Under the pieces are notes generated by a model. It was not told the DNA's origin and made no database searches. It saw only the letters and a program-made list of their open reading frames with translations. Shown piece after piece: positions 29,920-39,795 of a DNA stretch of 64,000 nucleotides. How positions within the stretch are numbered: position 1 is the first letter of the stretch; each line of letters opens with the position of its first letter. Location of the stretch: contig NZ_PGFQ01000001.1 of NCBI RefSeq assembly GCF_029870955.1, forward strand, positions 3,038,001 to 3,102,000, given 5' to 3'. Position numbers and translations under genes: made by a program. Source of the DNA: Sulfitobacter faviae. GTDB lineage: Bacteria > Pseudomonadota > Alphaproteobacteria > Rhodobacterales > Rhodobacteraceae.

Positions 29920-30825
29920 ATGGTCAAATCGCCGGACGCTTTTCGCACCATCTCCGAAGTCGCTGACTGGCTCGGTATCCAAGCCCATGTTCTGCGGTTT
30001 TGGGAGAGTAAGTTTACCCAAGTGAAACCCATCAAACGGGCGGGCGGGCGGCGCTATTACCGCCCCGCCGATATGCTGCTGCTTGGTGGGATCAAGAAGT
30101 TGCTGCATGACGATGGGCTGACCATCAAAGGCGTTCAGAAGATCCTACGTGAGGAAGGGATGACCCATGTCTCCTCCCTCTCCGCCCCGCTTGATGAGTT
30201 GGATTTCGTGGAGCCGCGCCCTGCGCCGAAGCCGGACATCATCCGGCCTGAGACTGGTGTGGTTTTGAACTTTGGCGCGAAAACGGAAGCGCGCGGGGAT
30301 GAGGTGAGCGCTGAGACGGTCGACACGCGCCAGGAGACGACAGCAGAGCTGGAAGAAGCCGCCCCCGCGGCAGCGCAGCGCCCCTCGCCCATGCCGCCCG
30401 CCGACGATCACCCACGGGCCACGCCCGATCCGCTGGCCCCCTCTGACAGCAACACGCCCGATGCGCCGCAACTCCCCGCGTCCGAAGCTAAGCCCGAAGA
30501 GGAACCTGCATCGGAGACCGGCCTGCCCGAGTTCCTCAAGCGCCCGCTGGCGGCTGAGCCGGAGAAGATCGCAGAGGTTTCGCCCGCCCCTGCCGAAGCC
30601 GAGGCGGAAGACCCCGCAGACGACACGCCAAAACCCGCGATCATCGACCTGCCCGATTTCACCCCGGAAGCCGATTTTCCCGCCCGTCCGGGGCTGCTGA
30701 GCGTCGGTGCGCGTGTCCATCGCCTGCCCCGTGACGTGCAACCTCAGGTCGCCGGTCTGCTGCTGGATCTGGCTGAATTGCGCGCGCGCATGGCCGCAGA
30801 AGCCGGCGCGGAAACAAATTTCTAA
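29920..30825 (+). CDS. MerR family transcriptional regulator
   Basis: The 301-residue protein has an N-terminal MerR winged helix (about 10-75: [35 protein letters not shown]). A long low-complexity Ala/Pro/Glu-rich region of about 150 residues follows, then a short conserved helical end ([19 protein letters not shown]). No cysteine-based metal or redox sensor is seen. It lies directly after ihfA, as is usual in alphaproteobacteria. The ligand and targets are unknown. Confidence 0.88.
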   Translation: MVKSPDAFRTISEVADWLGIQAHVLRFWESKFTQVKPIKRAGGRRYYRPADMLLLGGIKKLLHDDGLTIKGVQKILREEGMTHVSSLSAPLDELDFVEPRPAPKPDIIRPETGVVLNFGAKTEARGDEVSAETVDTRQETTAELEEAAPAAAQRPSPMPPADDHPRATPDPLAPSDSNTPDAPQLPASEAKPEEEPASETGLPEFLKRPLAAEPEKIAEVSPAPAEAEAEDPADDTPKPAIIDLPDFTPEADFPARPGLLSVGARVHRLPRDVQPQVAGLLLDLAELRARMAAEAGAETNF

Positions 30826-30853
30826 TCGCGATGAAAAGATTGGAAATTCCCTC

Positions 30854-30881
30854 TTGCACCCCCTGCGAGATCGGGTATGAA
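30854..30881 (+). promoter_or_regulatory. Promoter for tRNA-Pro(GGG)
   Basis: TTGCAC (30854-30859) and TATGAA (30876-30881) with a 16-base spacer would start transcription about 5 bases before the tRNA 5' end. Confidence 0.6.
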
Positions 30882-30892
30882 GCCCACGTAGT

Positions 30893-30969
30893 CGGGCTAT
30901 GGCGCAGCCTGGTAGCGCGTCCGTCTGGGGGACGGAAGGTCGCAGGTTCGAGTCCTGCTAGCCCGACCA
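30893..30969 (+). tRNA. tRNA-Pro (anticodon GGG)
   Basis: A 77-base cloverleaf includes an encoded CCA end (30967-30969). The acceptor stem CGGGCTA/TAGCCCG has the C1-G72 pair typical of proline tRNAs and discriminator A. The anticodon stem TCCGT/ACGGA holds the loop CTGGGGG with anticodon GGG. The T-arm contains GGTTCGAGTCC. Confidence 0.95.
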
Positions 30970-30982
30970 ACCGACTACAACA

Positions 30983-31013
30983 AAACGCCCGCGCCGGTAA
31001 CGCGCGGGCGTTT
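30983..31013 (+). terminator. Rho-independent terminator after tRNA-Pro(GGG)
   Basis: A perfect 12-bp stem (30983-30994 with 31002-31013) with a 7-base loop ends in TTT and a T-rich stretch. It lies 13 bases after the tRNA. Confidence 0.82.
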
Positions 31014-31036
31014 GTCATTTAAGAAGGCCGCGCCCG

Positions 31037-32125
31037 ATGCCCAATGCGATGAACGGGGTGCTCCCCAACCAGCAGATTGCAGCCATGATCGAAAGCGGCG
31101 CCATTGCCGCCGATCCCGCGGTCACCTCTGCCCAGATCCAGCCCGCCAGTCTTGACCTCCGCCTCGGCAGCGTCGCCTATCGGGTCCGCGCTTCTTTCCT
31201 TGCCGGGCATGGGGCCAAGGTCTCGGATCGTTTGGCGGAGTTCGAGATGCACCGCGTCGACCTCAGCGAAGGGGCCGTGTTGGAGAAAGGCTGTGTCTAT
31301 GTGGTGCCGCTGATGGAGCGGCTCGCGCTGCCCGAGGGTGTCTCTGCCGTGGCAAATGCCAAAAGCTCCACCGGGCGGCTCGACCTGCTGACCCGTACCA
31401 TCACCGATGGCGGCACCGAATTCGACCGCATCGCACCGGGCTACACCGGCCCGCTCTACGCCGAGATCTGTCCGCGCTCTTTCTCGGTGCTGGTGCGGCC
31501 CGGGATGCGGCTCAATCAGATTCGTTTCGGCAGCGGGGATGCGACCCTCGACGATGACGCGCTGCGCGCGCTGCACGATAAGACACCACTGGTGGATGGG
31601 ACCGCCGTGATCGATGAGGGGTTGGGCTTCTCCGTCGATCTGCGGCTCCCCGGCACCAGCCTCGTCGGCTACCGCGCGAAGCCGCATACCGGGGTGATCG
31701 ACCTCGATAAAATTGGCCATTACGATCCCGCCGCCTATTGGGAAGAGGTGCATAGCACCAACGGTCAGATCATCCTCGACCCCGGCGCCTTTTACATCCT
31801 CGTCAGCCGCGAAGCGGTGACGATCCCGCCTGCCTATGCCGCTGAAATGGCACCCTATTTGGCGATGGTCGGAGAGTTCCGCGTGCATTACGCGGGCTTC
31901 TTCGATCCGGGCTTTGGCCATGCCGAGGCAGGCGGCGCAGGCTCACGCGGGGTGTTGGAGGTGCGCTGTCACGAGGCCCCCTTTGTGCTGGAGCATGGGC
32001 AAGTCGTGGGCCGTTTGGTCTATGAGCATATGGCGCAGATCCCCAGCCAGCTTTACGGCGCCGACATCGCCTCGAACTACCAAGGTCAGGGGCTGAAACT
32101 GTCCAAGCATTTCCGCTCCGCGTAA
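31037..32125 (+). CDS. dcd: 2'-deoxycytidine 5'-triphosphate deaminase, double-length form
   Basis: The enzyme deaminates dCTP to dUTP for thymidylate synthesis. At 362 residues it is nearly twice the length of E. coli Dcd. The N-terminal half has the catalytic segment AKSSTGRLDLLTR (108-120) and the trimer-type PGYTGPLYAEICPRSF. The C-terminal half has a second, partly similar dUTPase-like domain (AGFFDPGFGHA, RGVLEVRCHEAPFVLEHGQ). This long form is common in Rhodobacterales annotation. It starts 23 bases after the tRNA terminator. Confidence 0.9.
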   Translation: MPNAMNGVLPNQQIAAMIESGAIAADPAVTSAQIQPASLDLRLGSVAYRVRASFLAGHGAKVSDRLAEFEMHRVDLSEGAVLEKGCVYVVPLMERLALPEGVSAVANAKSSTGRLDLLTRTITDGGTEFDRIAPGYTGPLYAEICPRSFSVLVRPGMRLNQIRFGSGDATLDDDALRALHDKTPLVDGTAVIDEGLGFSVDLRLPGTSLVGYRAKPHTGVIDLDKIGHYDPAAYWEEVHSTNGQIILDPGAFYILVSREAVTIPPAYAAEMAPYLAMVGEFRVHYAGFFDPGFGHAEAGGAGSRGVLEVRCHEAPFVLEHGQVVGRLVYEHMAQIPSQLYGADIASNYQGQGLKLSKHFRSA

Positions 32126-32139
32126 AGACTCGGCGCCGG

Positions 32140-32796
32140 TCAATCCTCGAACAGCTCGCTCTGCCCTTCGGTCGCTTCCGGCTCGTCTTCGCCATCGCCC
32201 ACGGTGGGCAGCAGACCGGCGGGTGGACGGTTCTCCAACAACCCGGCAGAGCGCAGCTCTTTCAGCCCCGGCAGATCCCGCGCGCTTTCCAGACCGAAGT
32301 GATCCAGAAACTCCTGCGTGACGACGAAGGTCACCGGACGGCCCGGGGTCATCTTGCGGCGGCCAAAGCGGATCCACTCCATCTCAAGCAACTGGTCCAC
32401 CGTGCCCCGCGACACCGATACGCCGCGAATCTCTTCAATCTCGGCGCGGGTGACGGGCTGGTGATAGGCGATGATCGCCAAAGTCTCGATCGCGGCGCGG
32501 CTGAGCTTGCGGGTCTCGACCGTTTCCTTATGCATCAGGAAACCAAGGTCCGGCGCGGTGCGAAAGGCGTAGGCATCGCCCACTTTCATCACCTGCACGC
32601 CGCGCCCCTGATACCGGTGCCGCAGGAAGGCCATCGCCTCGCCCACGTCTGACCCGCGCGGCAAACGCTCTTCGAGTTCGCGCAGGGTGATCGGCTCGGA
32701 ACTGGCGAAAAGCACGGCTTCGATCATACGCTCCTGCTCGGCGAGTGAGGGCGCGTCGAACAGTTTCTTTTCTTTGGTTTCAATCTCTTCCGACAC
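32140..32796 (-). CDS. scpB: Segregation and condensation protein B
   Basis: ScpB joins ScpA and Smc in the chromosome condensin complex. The 218-residue protein has two winged helices (MIEAVLFASSEPITLREL, LAIIAYHQPVTRAEIEEIRG) and an acidic tail. The start codon is GTG at 32796, 3 bases beyond the scpA stop. It is the last gene of the argS-SPOR-nagZ-scpA-scpB operon. Confidence 0.94.
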   Translation of the reverse strand: MSEEIETKEKKLFDAPSLAEQERMIEAVLFASSEPITLRELEERLPRGSDVGEAMAFLRHRYQGRGVQVMKVGDAYAFRTAPDLGFLMHKETVETRKLSRAAIETLAIIAYHQPVTRAEIEEIRGVSVSRGTVDQLLEMEWIRFGRRKMTPGRPVTFVVTQEFLDHFGLESARDLPGLKELRSAGLLENRPPAGLLPTVGDGEDEPEATEGQSELFED

Positions 32797-32799
32797 GCA

Positions 32800-33594
32800 T
32801 CAATCCTTCTTGCGCAGTTGGATGGGGGCGAAAATCTCTTTTTGGCGGATCTCCATATGCCCCTCTTTGACCAGTTGCAAAGAGGCGGCAAAGGTCGCCG
32901 CCGTGGCCGAGCGGCGGCGCTCCGGGTCGCTTTCCCAACCCTCGGGCAGGTAGCTGGTCAAATCGCCCCAATCGCCCGCATAGCCGATCAGCCCGCGCAT
33001 ACGGTCCAGCGCCTCTTCCATGGTAAAGACCTTGTCGCGGTCCATCACGAAGGGGCGGAAATCCTCACGCGTGCGGGTGCGCGCATAGCCCTGCATCAGG
33101 TCCAGCAGAGTCGCGGTATAGGTGACCTTTTTAACGCTGGTGATCTCTTGGGTCTGGCCGCGGGCAAAGAAGTCCCGGCCAAGCTGATCCCGCGCCATCA
33201 GACGCGCGGCGGCGTCGCGCATGGCTTGCAAACGTTCCAGTTGGAAGGCCAGATGCGCGGCCATTTCCTCGCCCGATGGGCCCTCTTCGGTCGGGTCCGG
33301 GGGCAGCAGCAGGCGCGACTTGAGGAAAGCCAACCACGCCGCCATGACGAGGTAATCCGCCGCCAGTTCCAGCCGCAACTCCTTTGCCCGTTCGACAAAG
33401 GCCAGATACTGCCGCGCCAGTTGCAGCACCGAGATCTTGCGCAGATCGACCTTTTGCGTGCGGCTCAGCGACAGCAGCAGATCAAGCGGCCCTTCATACC
33501 CTTCGACATCGATGATGAAGGCTTCGGCGGCCAGCCGGTCGGCCACGGTGCTGCCCGCCCCGCCCCGGTCTTCCTGAAATGTCGTCTCAGCCAT
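32800..33594 (-). CDS. scpA: Segregation and condensation protein A
   Basis: ScpA is the kleisin subunit that bridges Smc heads. The start MAETTFQEDRGG at 33594 gives about 264 residues. Family motifs are FIIDVEGYEGPLDLLLSLSR, DYLVMAAWLAFLKSRLLLP and the C-terminal winged helix (FAASLQLVKEGHMEIRQKE). It overlaps nagZ by 8 bases, which supports translational coupling. Confidence 0.94.
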   Translation of the reverse strand: MAETTFQEDRGGAGSTVADRLAAEAFIIDVEGYEGPLDLLLSLSRTQKVDLRKISVLQLARQYLAFVERAKELRLELAADYLVMAAWLAFLKSRLLLPPDPTEEGPSGEEMAAHLAFQLERLQAMRDAAARLMARDQLGRDFFARGQTQEITSVKKVTYTATLLDLMQGYARTRTREDFRPFVMDRDKVFTMEEALDRMRGLIGYAGDWGDLTSYLPEGWESDPERRRSATAATFAASLQLVKEGHMEIRQKEIFAPIQLRKKD

Positions 33595-34593
33595 GCAATG
33601 TCCCGCCCAGAAGCGTCTCAAGCTGGGCGCTGAGGGCGTCGATGTCAACGTCATCGGGGGTTTGCCGCGCATCCATCGCGCGCAGGGCGCGGGTCTGGGC
33701 GGCGGGGGTCATCTCGCCCGCGGCTTCGGCCACGGCGCGGCGGTCTTCGAGCGGGCCATTGCAGAAAAGCGCCACGTCACAGCCCGCCGCGATAGCGGCG
33801 CGGGTGCTTTCCGCCGGGGTCATTTGCAGCGCTTTCATCGAAATGTCGTCGGTCATCACGAGGTTGTCGAAGCCGATCTCTTCGCGGATCAGCCGCATCA
33901 CCTCGGGCGACAGGGTCGCCGGGGCATTGTCCAGCGCGTCATAGACCAGATGCGCGGTCATCCCCATCGGCAGATCGCGCAGGCTGCGGAAGGGGGCGAA
34001 ATCGACCGCCTCCAGATCGATCCGGCGGGCCGCAACCCGGGGCAGATCGTGGTGGCTGTCAAGCGTCGCGCGGCCATGGCCGGGCATGTGCTTCATCACT
34101 GGCAAGACCCCTCCGGCCAGCAGTGCATCCGCCACGGCGCGGCCAATCTCGGCCACCTGCCCCGGCGTTTCGCCGTAACAGCGATTGCGCAGAAAACGGT
34201 GGGTGTCCGGCCCGGCCACATCGATCAGTGGCGCGCAATTGCTGTCGACCCCGACGCTGTGCAGCTCATGGGCGATGATCCGGTACATCAGGTAAAAGGC
34301 GTGGCGCGCTTGATCGCCGGCGCGGGCGGCGAGGTCCATCGGCGGCAACCAATCGCGCCAGTGGGGGCGCGCATACGCTGCACGCGGCCGCCCTCTTGGT
34401 CGATGGTGATGACGGCCTCATGCCCCGCCGCCTCGCGCATCTCTTCGCAGAGCGCGCGGAGTTGGTCGGGGCTGTCGATGTTGCGGGCGAAGAGGATAAA
34501 GCCAAAGGGCCGCACGTCCCGAAAGAACGCCTTTTCCTCGACGCTGAGCCGATGGCCCGTCGCGTCGAGGATCGTGGCCCCGAAGGGGCGCAT
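33587..34593 (-). CDS. nagZ: Beta-N-acetylhexosaminidase NagZ, reading frame broken once
   Basis: NagZ removes N-acetylglucosamine from muropeptides during cell-wall recycling. The start is the ATG at 34593, which overlaps the SPOR gene stop (TGATG). Motifs are ITIDQEGGRVQRMRAP, KHMPGHGRATLDSHHDLP with the catalytic His on a mobile loop, and VMTDDISM with the nucleophile Asp. The frame breaks at a five-G run (34363-34367). One base restores APHWRDWLPP and 335 residues. It pairs functionally with anmK at 19-20 kb. Confidence 0.9.
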
Positions 34594-35603
34594 CAGCGCA
34601 TCACCACCGGGATGCAATCCGCGTTTTCGGCCACGAGGGCCGAGCAGAAGCGGCGTGCGTCGGCGATGTCGTTAAAGCCCATGGCACGCAGGCGGTAGAA
34701 GACCCGCCCGCCGCTGGTGGCCTTTTGCACGACGCGGCTCTTGCCTTCGAGATAGGCACCGAAACGGCCCTGCAAACGGTCCCATTGTTCGCGCGCCACC
34801 TCGGGGCTGTCAAAGGCGCCAAGCTGGGCCATGCGGGTGCCAGCGGGCAGCGATGCGGGATCGACTTCTTGGGTGGCCGCGGCCACTGGATTAGGTTGCA
34901 CGGCGGCGGGTGTCACCACGGCACCGCCCGCCGGACGGCGGCGCGGCCGCAGGGAGTTGCGCACGCCGGGCGCGTTCAGCACGGCCTTGACCACCTTGGG
35001 CTGCACGGAGGTATCGGCCAGCGCCATCGCCACGGCGGCATCGACAGGATCGCCAGCGGCGGCCTCCTCACCGGTGAGCGGGGCCACGCCATTGGTCAAT
35101 TGCGCCACGAGGTCTTGGACATTGCCCGAGCGGATCGCTTCGGAGGCGTCGATCAGGTCGCCGTCATCCTCACGCGCCACGGCTGGGGTCGCCGTACCCT
35201 GTGTCTTTGAGGCAACCATTGCCACTTTGACGGGCTGGTCTTCGTCTTGCAATTCGATCTGGCGCGGCGCGAGGCGCAGCTCATCTGCCGGGCGCCCGGC
35301 GCTGCCTTCGGCGGCGACGACATTGACCGAAAGCCCCTGATGGCGGGCCAATTCGCCACCCGGCTCTTCGGGGCGCACGCGCATCTCGCCTTCGATCGCG
35401 CGGACCACCGGGATGCCGGTCACGTCACGCACAAGCAGTTTGTAGCCCCAAACACCGATCCCCGCCACCAGCGCCAAGGACACCACGGCGCCCGCGATAT
35501 TGGTGAGCGTTGTCAGGGTCTTGGGCGCGCTGCCCACTGCGTAGCTATGCGCGGAATCGGGCGCATAGCCCGCCGTCGTCGGGGAAGACGTGAAATCTGC
35601 CAT
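34593..35603 (-). CDS. SPOR domain protein, single-pass inner membrane
   Basis: The protein of about 336 residues starts at MADFTSSPTTAGY (35603), which has a GAGG ribosome-binding site; the frame stays open upstream. It has a short cytosolic N-terminus, one transmembrane helix (about 35-55, IAGAVVSLALVAGIGVWGYK), a long periplasmic Pro/Ala-rich linker and a C-terminal SPOR domain (MAQLGAFDSPEVAREQWDRL). SPOR domains bind denuded peptidoglycan at division sites. The neighbourhood of nagZ and scpAB suggests a cell-wall or division role. Confidence 0.87.
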   Translation of the reverse strand: MADFTSSPTTAGYAPDSAHSYAVGSAPKTLTTLTNIAGAVVSLALVAGIGVWGYKLLVRDVTGIPVVRAIEGEMRVRPEEPGGELARHQGLSVNVVAAEGSAGRPADELRLAPRQIELQDEDQPVKVAMVASKTQGTATPAVAREDDGDLIDASEAIRSGNVQDLVAQLTNGVAPLTGEEAAAGDPVDAAVAMALADTSVQPKVVKAVLNAPGVRNSLRPRRRPAGGAVVTPAAVQPNPVAAATQEVDPASLPAGTRMAQLGAFDSPEVAREQWDRLQGRFGAYLEGKSRVVQKATSGGRVFYRLRAMGFNDIADARRFCSALVAENADCIPVVMR

Positions 35604-35682
35604 CTCTGCCTCTTTGCCCGGCGTGATACATCGCCACGCGGGTCTGGTCATGGGGTTGCCTGTTTTCGGCGCGCTGGTGCGG

Positions 35683-37428
35683 TTACCGCATCTCTTGCGC
35701 CGGTGTGACCCCGAGAATACCAAGACCCGCCGCAATTACAATCGCAACGGCACGCGACAGCGCGATTTTCGCCTGCGAGGTGGCCGCGTCCCCTTCTTGC
35801 AAGGCGCGCAAGCCATCCTCAGACCGGCCCAAGTGGTAGAGGCTGTGGAAATCGGAGGCCAATTCATAGAGGTAGAAGGCCACCCGGTGCGGCTCATTGC
35901 TGCGCGCGGCGGTCTCGACCAAACGGGGCCATTCGGCAAGCTTGCGCAGCAGGCCGATCTCGGCCTCATGGTCGAGCTTAGACAAATCCGCGTCCAGCAG
36001 CGTGGCATCCGCCACCTCGATCCCCGCCTCTTCGGCTTTGCGCAGGATCGACGCGACCCGGGCATGGGCGTATTGCACGTAAAAGACCGGGTTCTCGCGG
36101 CTTTGCTCCAACACCTTGTCGAAATCGAAGTCGAGCATCGCGTCGTTCTTGCGCGTCAACATGACAAAGCGCGTCACGTCCGGGCCGACCTGATCCACCA
36201 CATCGCGCAGGGTCACGAAAGTCCCTGCCCGTTTGGACATCTTGAACGGCTCGCCGTTTTTGAAAAGCTTCACCAACTGCGTCAGCTTGATATCGAGCGG
36301 CACATGCCCGTCGCTCAGCGCCGAAACTGCCGCTTTCATCCGTTTGACGTAGCCGCCATGATCCGCGCCAAAGACGTCGATCAGCATGTCGAAATCACGG
36401 CTGACCTTGTCATAGTGATAAGCGATATCGGGGGCAAAATAGGTCCAAGACCCGTCGGATTTCTTGACCGGGCGGTCGACATCGTCGCCATGTTCGGTGG
36501 ATTTGAACAGGGTCTGTTCGCGCGGTTCCCAATCGTCAGGCTTCTTACCCTTCGGCGGCTCCAACACGCCTTCGTAGATCAACCCTTTGGCTTCGAGCGA
36601 GGCGATGGCCGCTTCGATCTGACCCGTGCCATAGAGCGATTTTTCGCTATAGAACACGTCCATTTCAACACCCAGTGCCGCCAGATCGTCGCGAATGAGG
36701 TTCATCATCGCATCGGTGGCGAATTCGCGGATATCGTCCAGCCATTCGCTTTCCGGCTGGTCGACCAGCTTGTCGCCGTACATCTTGGCCAGCGCTTCGC
36801 CCAGCGGGATCAGATAGTCGCCGGGATAGGTGCCATCGGGGAAGGCCACCTCTTTGCCATTGGCTTCAAGGTAGCGCAGATAGACCGACCGGGCGAGCAC
36901 ATCGACCTGCGCACCGCCGTCGTTAATGTAGTATTCCCGCGTCACGTCATAGCCGGCGAAGTCCAGCAGGCTCGCCAGCGCATCACCAAAGACCGCGCCC
37001 CGGGTGTGGCCCACATGCAGCGGCCCCGTCGGGTTGGCCGAGACATATTCAACGTTCACCCGCTGACCGGCGCCAAGGATCGCGCGGCCAAAGTCGGTGC
37101 CTTGGCTCAGCACCTGACGGGCGACATTCTGCCAAACCGAAGGCGCAAGGCGCAGGTTGATGAACCCCGGCCCCGCCACTTCGGCAGAGGTGATGCGCGG
37201 ATCGTTTTGCAATTGCGCGGCCAGTGCTTCGGCAATGTCGCGCGGCTTCATGCCCGCAGGTTTGGCCAGCACCATCGCGGCATTGGTGGCCATGTCGCCA
37301 TGGGCCGCGTCACGCGGCGGCTCAGCGGTGATCGGGTCAAAGTTCAGGGTCGCAGGCAGGGCTTCCTGCGCGACCATCTGTTCCAGCGTCGCAATGATGA
37401 GATGGCGAATTTCGGCAAATAGGTTCAT
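35683..37428 (-). CDS. argS: Arginyl-tRNA synthetase
   Basis: ArgS charges tRNA-Arg. The start [11 protein letters not shown] at 37428 gives 581 residues. Class I motifs are [12 protein letters not shown] (138-149) and a KMSKS-like [10 protein letters not shown]. An N-terminal Add-1 domain and the anticodon-binding end ([19 protein letters not shown]) are visible. The gene is intact and leads the SPOR-nagZ-scpAB run after a 79-base gap. Confidence 0.96.
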   Translation of the reverse strand: MNLFAEIRHLIIATLEQMVAQEALPATLNFDPITAEPPRDAAHGDMATNAAMVLAKPAGMKPRDIAEALAAQLQNDPRITSAEVAGPGFINLRLAPSVWQNVARQVLSQGTDFGRAILGAGQRVNVEYVSANPTGPLHVGHTRGAVFGDALASLLDFAGYDVTREYYINDGGAQVDVLARSVYLRYLEANGKEVAFPDGTYPGDYLIPLGEALAKMYGDKLVDQPESEWLDDIREFATDAMMNLIRDDLAALGVEMDVFYSEKSLYGTGQIEAAIASLEAKGLIYEGVLEPPKGKKPDDWEPREQTLFKSTEHGDDVDRPVKKSDGSWTYFAPDIAYHYDKVSRDFDMLIDVFGADHGGYVKRMKAAVSALSDGHVPLDIKLTQLVKLFKNGEPFKMSKRAGTFVTLRDVVDQVGPDVTRFVMLTRKNDAMLDFDFDKVLEQSRENPVFYVQYAHARVASILRKAEEAGIEVADATLLDADLSKLDHEAEIGLLRKLAEWPRLVETAARSNEPHRVAFYLYELASDFHSLYHLGRSEDGLRALQEGDAATSQAKIALSRAVAIVIAAGLGILGVTPAQEMR

Positions 37429-37534
37429 GTCGGGTATCCTTGTTCCCCGCCCGTTTATCATGTGCGGGGGTGCAGTCAATCAAGCGTCGGGCCGTCGCGG
37501 CCCAAGTTGGGGAGTGGCGTTTGAAACGGCGTGC

Positions 37535-38155
37535 TCAGCCGAGGTCCAAACGCCCAGATCGGAGCCGTCGCCCCGCTTCGGAGCCAAGGAACAGCGCGCT
37601 TTCCGCTGCAAGCTCTGCCTGCCCCTCTGGCACGGTGATCAGGTGGAAATGCAACCCCCGTGGCCCGAACACCTCGTCGAGCGCGGCATTGGCCGCTTCA
37701 AACGCACCGATCATGGCATGCCCGGCCAGCGCCAATGGTTGACTTGGCCGCGGCAGGACGGTCACCACCGCCCCCTGCCCGGCCACCAGACCCCGGCCCA
37801 AGGCACGCATCATGGCCGAAAGCCCGCGGATCTGCGCATCCGTGCCTTTGCAGCAATCTTCGGGGTCGAGCGGCATCAGGTTCAGCACCATATGCAGCGG
37901 CGTGCCGCCCCAATTGCGGTGCAACGGCTCAAACCGCGCGACCAGATCGCCGGCCAGCGCCAGTGCTTCGACACGTTCTGCCGATTGGCTCATCAACCGC
38001 GCCAGCACCGTAGGATCGCGGTCCATCGCCACGACTTCCGCCCCCAGATCCGCCGCGCGTTTGGCCACCGCAGGCCCCGGCGCTTGCCCCGCCGAGAGGA
38101 TCGCGAATGTCGCGTCACCGGCCAGACTTTCCGGCAGAACGGGGGTTTGTATCAT
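37535..38155 (-). CDS. Unknown protein with Rossmann/SDR-like fold
   Basis: I do not recognise a named family. The 206-residue protein looks like a short-chain dehydrogenase fold: a beta-alpha start (FAILSAGQAPGPAVAKRAAD), an acidic end of strand 2 (VVAMDRDP) and a later helix. The glycine-rich TGxxxGxG signature and the YxxxK catalytic pair are missing, so dehydrogenase activity is doubtful. It lies between dgt and argS on the same strand, with gaps of 48 and 106 bases. Confidence 0.68.
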   Translation of the reverse strand: MIQTPVLPESLAGDATFAILSAGQAPGPAVAKRAADLGAEVVAMDRDPTVLARLMSQSAERVEALALAGDLVARFEPLHRNWGGTPLHMVLNLMPLDPEDCCKGTDAQIRGLSAMMRALGRGLVAGQGAVVTVLPRPSQPLALAGHAMIGAFEAANAALDEVFGPRGLHFHLITVPEGQAELAAESALFLGSEAGRRLRSGRLDLG

Positions 38156-38203
38156 GTCATCTCACCTATGGATCATCAAAAGAAGACTACCATGCCGCGA
38201 AGA

Positions 38204-39361
38204 CTAGCGGAAGCTGCGCAGGTCGCTGTCGAAGAGACGCGCGTGTTCTTGTAGGGCGAAACGGTCGGTCATGCCCGCAATATAATCAGACACCATCCGC
38301 GCCAACGTGGTTTCATCCTCTGCCGCCTCAATCGCCGCCGCCCAATGGCGCGGCAGGAGGTTGGGCTGTGACAGGAACAGCGGGAACAGGTCCTCGACCA
38401 CCTTGGTCACCTTCTCGCGATTCTCCATCACCGAGGGGGCGCGATACATGCGGGTGAAGAGAAACTTGCGGATCTCGCGCAGGTCTTGCCAGACGGGGTC
38501 TGAGAAACGGATCACTGGGCGGCCCAGATGGCGGATGTCGTCAGGGGATTTCGCCCCCGAGTCCTTCAGCAGTTTGGCCGAGGTTTCAATCACATCGCCG
38601 ACCATAACCCCAAAGACCCGCCGCAGCGCCTCGTGACGGCGGCGGTAGCTGTCGGTCTCGGGGTAGAGCCGGTCAACCTCAGCATAGGCGGGGCCGACCA
38701 TGGGCAGTTCGGCAATCTCACTTTCCGTAAACAGCCCTGCGCGCAGACCGTCGTGCAGATCGTGGTTGTTATAGGCGATGTCATCGGAGAGCGCGGCGAC
38801 CTGCGCCTCGGCGCTGGCATGGGTGTGCAGTTCCAGATCGTGCCGCGCGTTGTAATCGGCCAGCGCATGGGGTACCTCGCCCGTCACCGGCCCGTTGTGT
38901 TTCGCGATGCCTTCCAGCGTGTCCCACGTCAGGTTCAGCCCGTCGAATTCGGCATAGTGCCGCTCCAGCGTGGTGACGATCTTGATCGCCTGCGCGTTGT
39001 GATCGAAGCCGCCGTAGGGCTCCATCAGCTTGTGCAGCGCATCTTCGCCGGTGTGGCCAAAGGGCGTGTGGCCCAGATCATGGGCCAGTGCCACCGCCTC
39101 GGTCAGCTCGCCATTCAGACGCAGCGCGCCTGCGATGGTCCGCGCGACCTGCGCCACTTCGATGGAATGGGTCAAACGGGTGCGGAAATAGTCGCCCTCA
39201 TGCTCCACAAAGACCTGTGTCTTATGTTTGAGCCGCCGAAAGGCGGAAGCATGAATGATCCGGTCCCGATCCCGCTGATAACAGGAGCGAAAAGTGCTTT
39301 CCTCTTCCGGCACCAACCGTCCCTTGGCGGTGTCCGGATCAGAGGCGAATTCTGCGCGCAT
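38204..39361 (-). CDS. dgt: Deoxyguanosinetriphosphate triphosphohydrolase-like HD protein
   Basis: The HD-domain enzyme cleaves dNTPs to nucleosides and triphosphate. The 385-residue protein has the metal ligands His65 (RLTHSIEVAQ), His94-Asp95 (LAHDLGHTPFGHTGED) and a later Asp in LSDDIAYNNHD. This is the dGTPase-like family without strict dGTP specificity. It diverges from the A-type Fe-S carrier gene across about 96 bases. It is intact. Confidence 0.92.
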   Translation of the reverse strand: MRAEFASDPDTAKGRLVPEEESTFRSCYQRDRDRIIHASAFRRLKHKTQVFVEHEGDYFRTRLTHSIEVAQVARTIAGALRLNGELTEAVALAHDLGHTPFGHTGEDALHKLMEPYGGFDHNAQAIKIVTTLERHYAEFDGLNLTWDTLEGIAKHNGPVTGEVPHALADYNARHDLELHTHASAEAQVAALSDDIAYNNHDLHDGLRAGLFTESEIAELPMVGPAYAEVDRLYPETDSYRRRHEALRRVFGVMVGDVIETSAKLLKDSGAKSPDDIRHLGRPVIRFSDPVWQDLREIRKFLFTRMYRAPSVMENREKVTKVVEDLFPLFLSQPNLLPRHWAAAIEAAEDETTLARMVSDYIAGMTDRFALQEHARLFDSDLRSFR

Positions 39362-39457
39362 CGCGGCTGGTCCTCTCTCGCGGTCCTTGTGACCTGTCCT
39401 CGTGCTTTCTATATGTTAGAGGAACGCGAAAGAAAACCGATGCATCGGAGCCCGCAG

Positions 39458-39780
39458 ATGAACCTGCCCCCAAAGTCACCCCCCGCGCCTTTGAACGCCT
39501 CGCCGAGATCGGGGCCGCAGACGAAGGCAAGGCCCTGCGCATCGCTGTCGAAGGCGGCGGCTGCTCGGGCTTTCAATACGACATCGCGCTGGACGAGCCC
39601 GCCGAAGATGACCTCGTGCTCGAAGGCAGTGGTCAGAAGGTGGTGGTCGATAGCGTCTCCCTGCCGTTTCTGGCCGACGCCGTGATCGATTTCACCGAAG
39701 AGTTGATCGGCGCGCGTTTCACCATCGAGAACCCCAATGCGACTGCGGCCTGCGGTTGCGGCACGTCCTTTTCGATGTAA
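39458..39780 (+). CDS. erpA: A-type iron-sulfur carrier protein (ErpA/HesB-like), reading frame broken once
   Basis: A-type carriers deliver Fe-S clusters to target enzymes. The conserved cysteines Cys36 (EGGGCSGFQY), Cys99 and Cys101 (AACGCGTSF) are all present. The ATG at 39458 has a GGAG ribosome-binding site, but the frame is lost at a five-C run (39467-39471). One base restores MNLPPKVTPRAFERLAEIGA and a 107-residue protein. Without the repair the main coding frame has no start codon, so the gene would be missed. ErpA rather than IscA or SufA is chosen from the isolated position next to dgt. Confidence 0.86.
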
Positions 39781-39795
39781 GTCTTTCGGGCGCGT

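Noticed and set aside
30831..31022. A 63-codon plus-strand ORF near 30.9 kb
   Set aside because: It runs through tRNA-Pro(GGG) and its terminator. Its translation is the familiar artefact peptide of proline tRNA genes.
35590..37422. A 610-codon plus-strand ORF opposite argS
   Set aside because: It is an antisense shadow of argS caused by high GC at third codon positions. Its translation is His/Arg/Gln-rich without domain features. The same holds for the long ORFs opposite prfA/prmC, the DEAD-box helicase and enolase.
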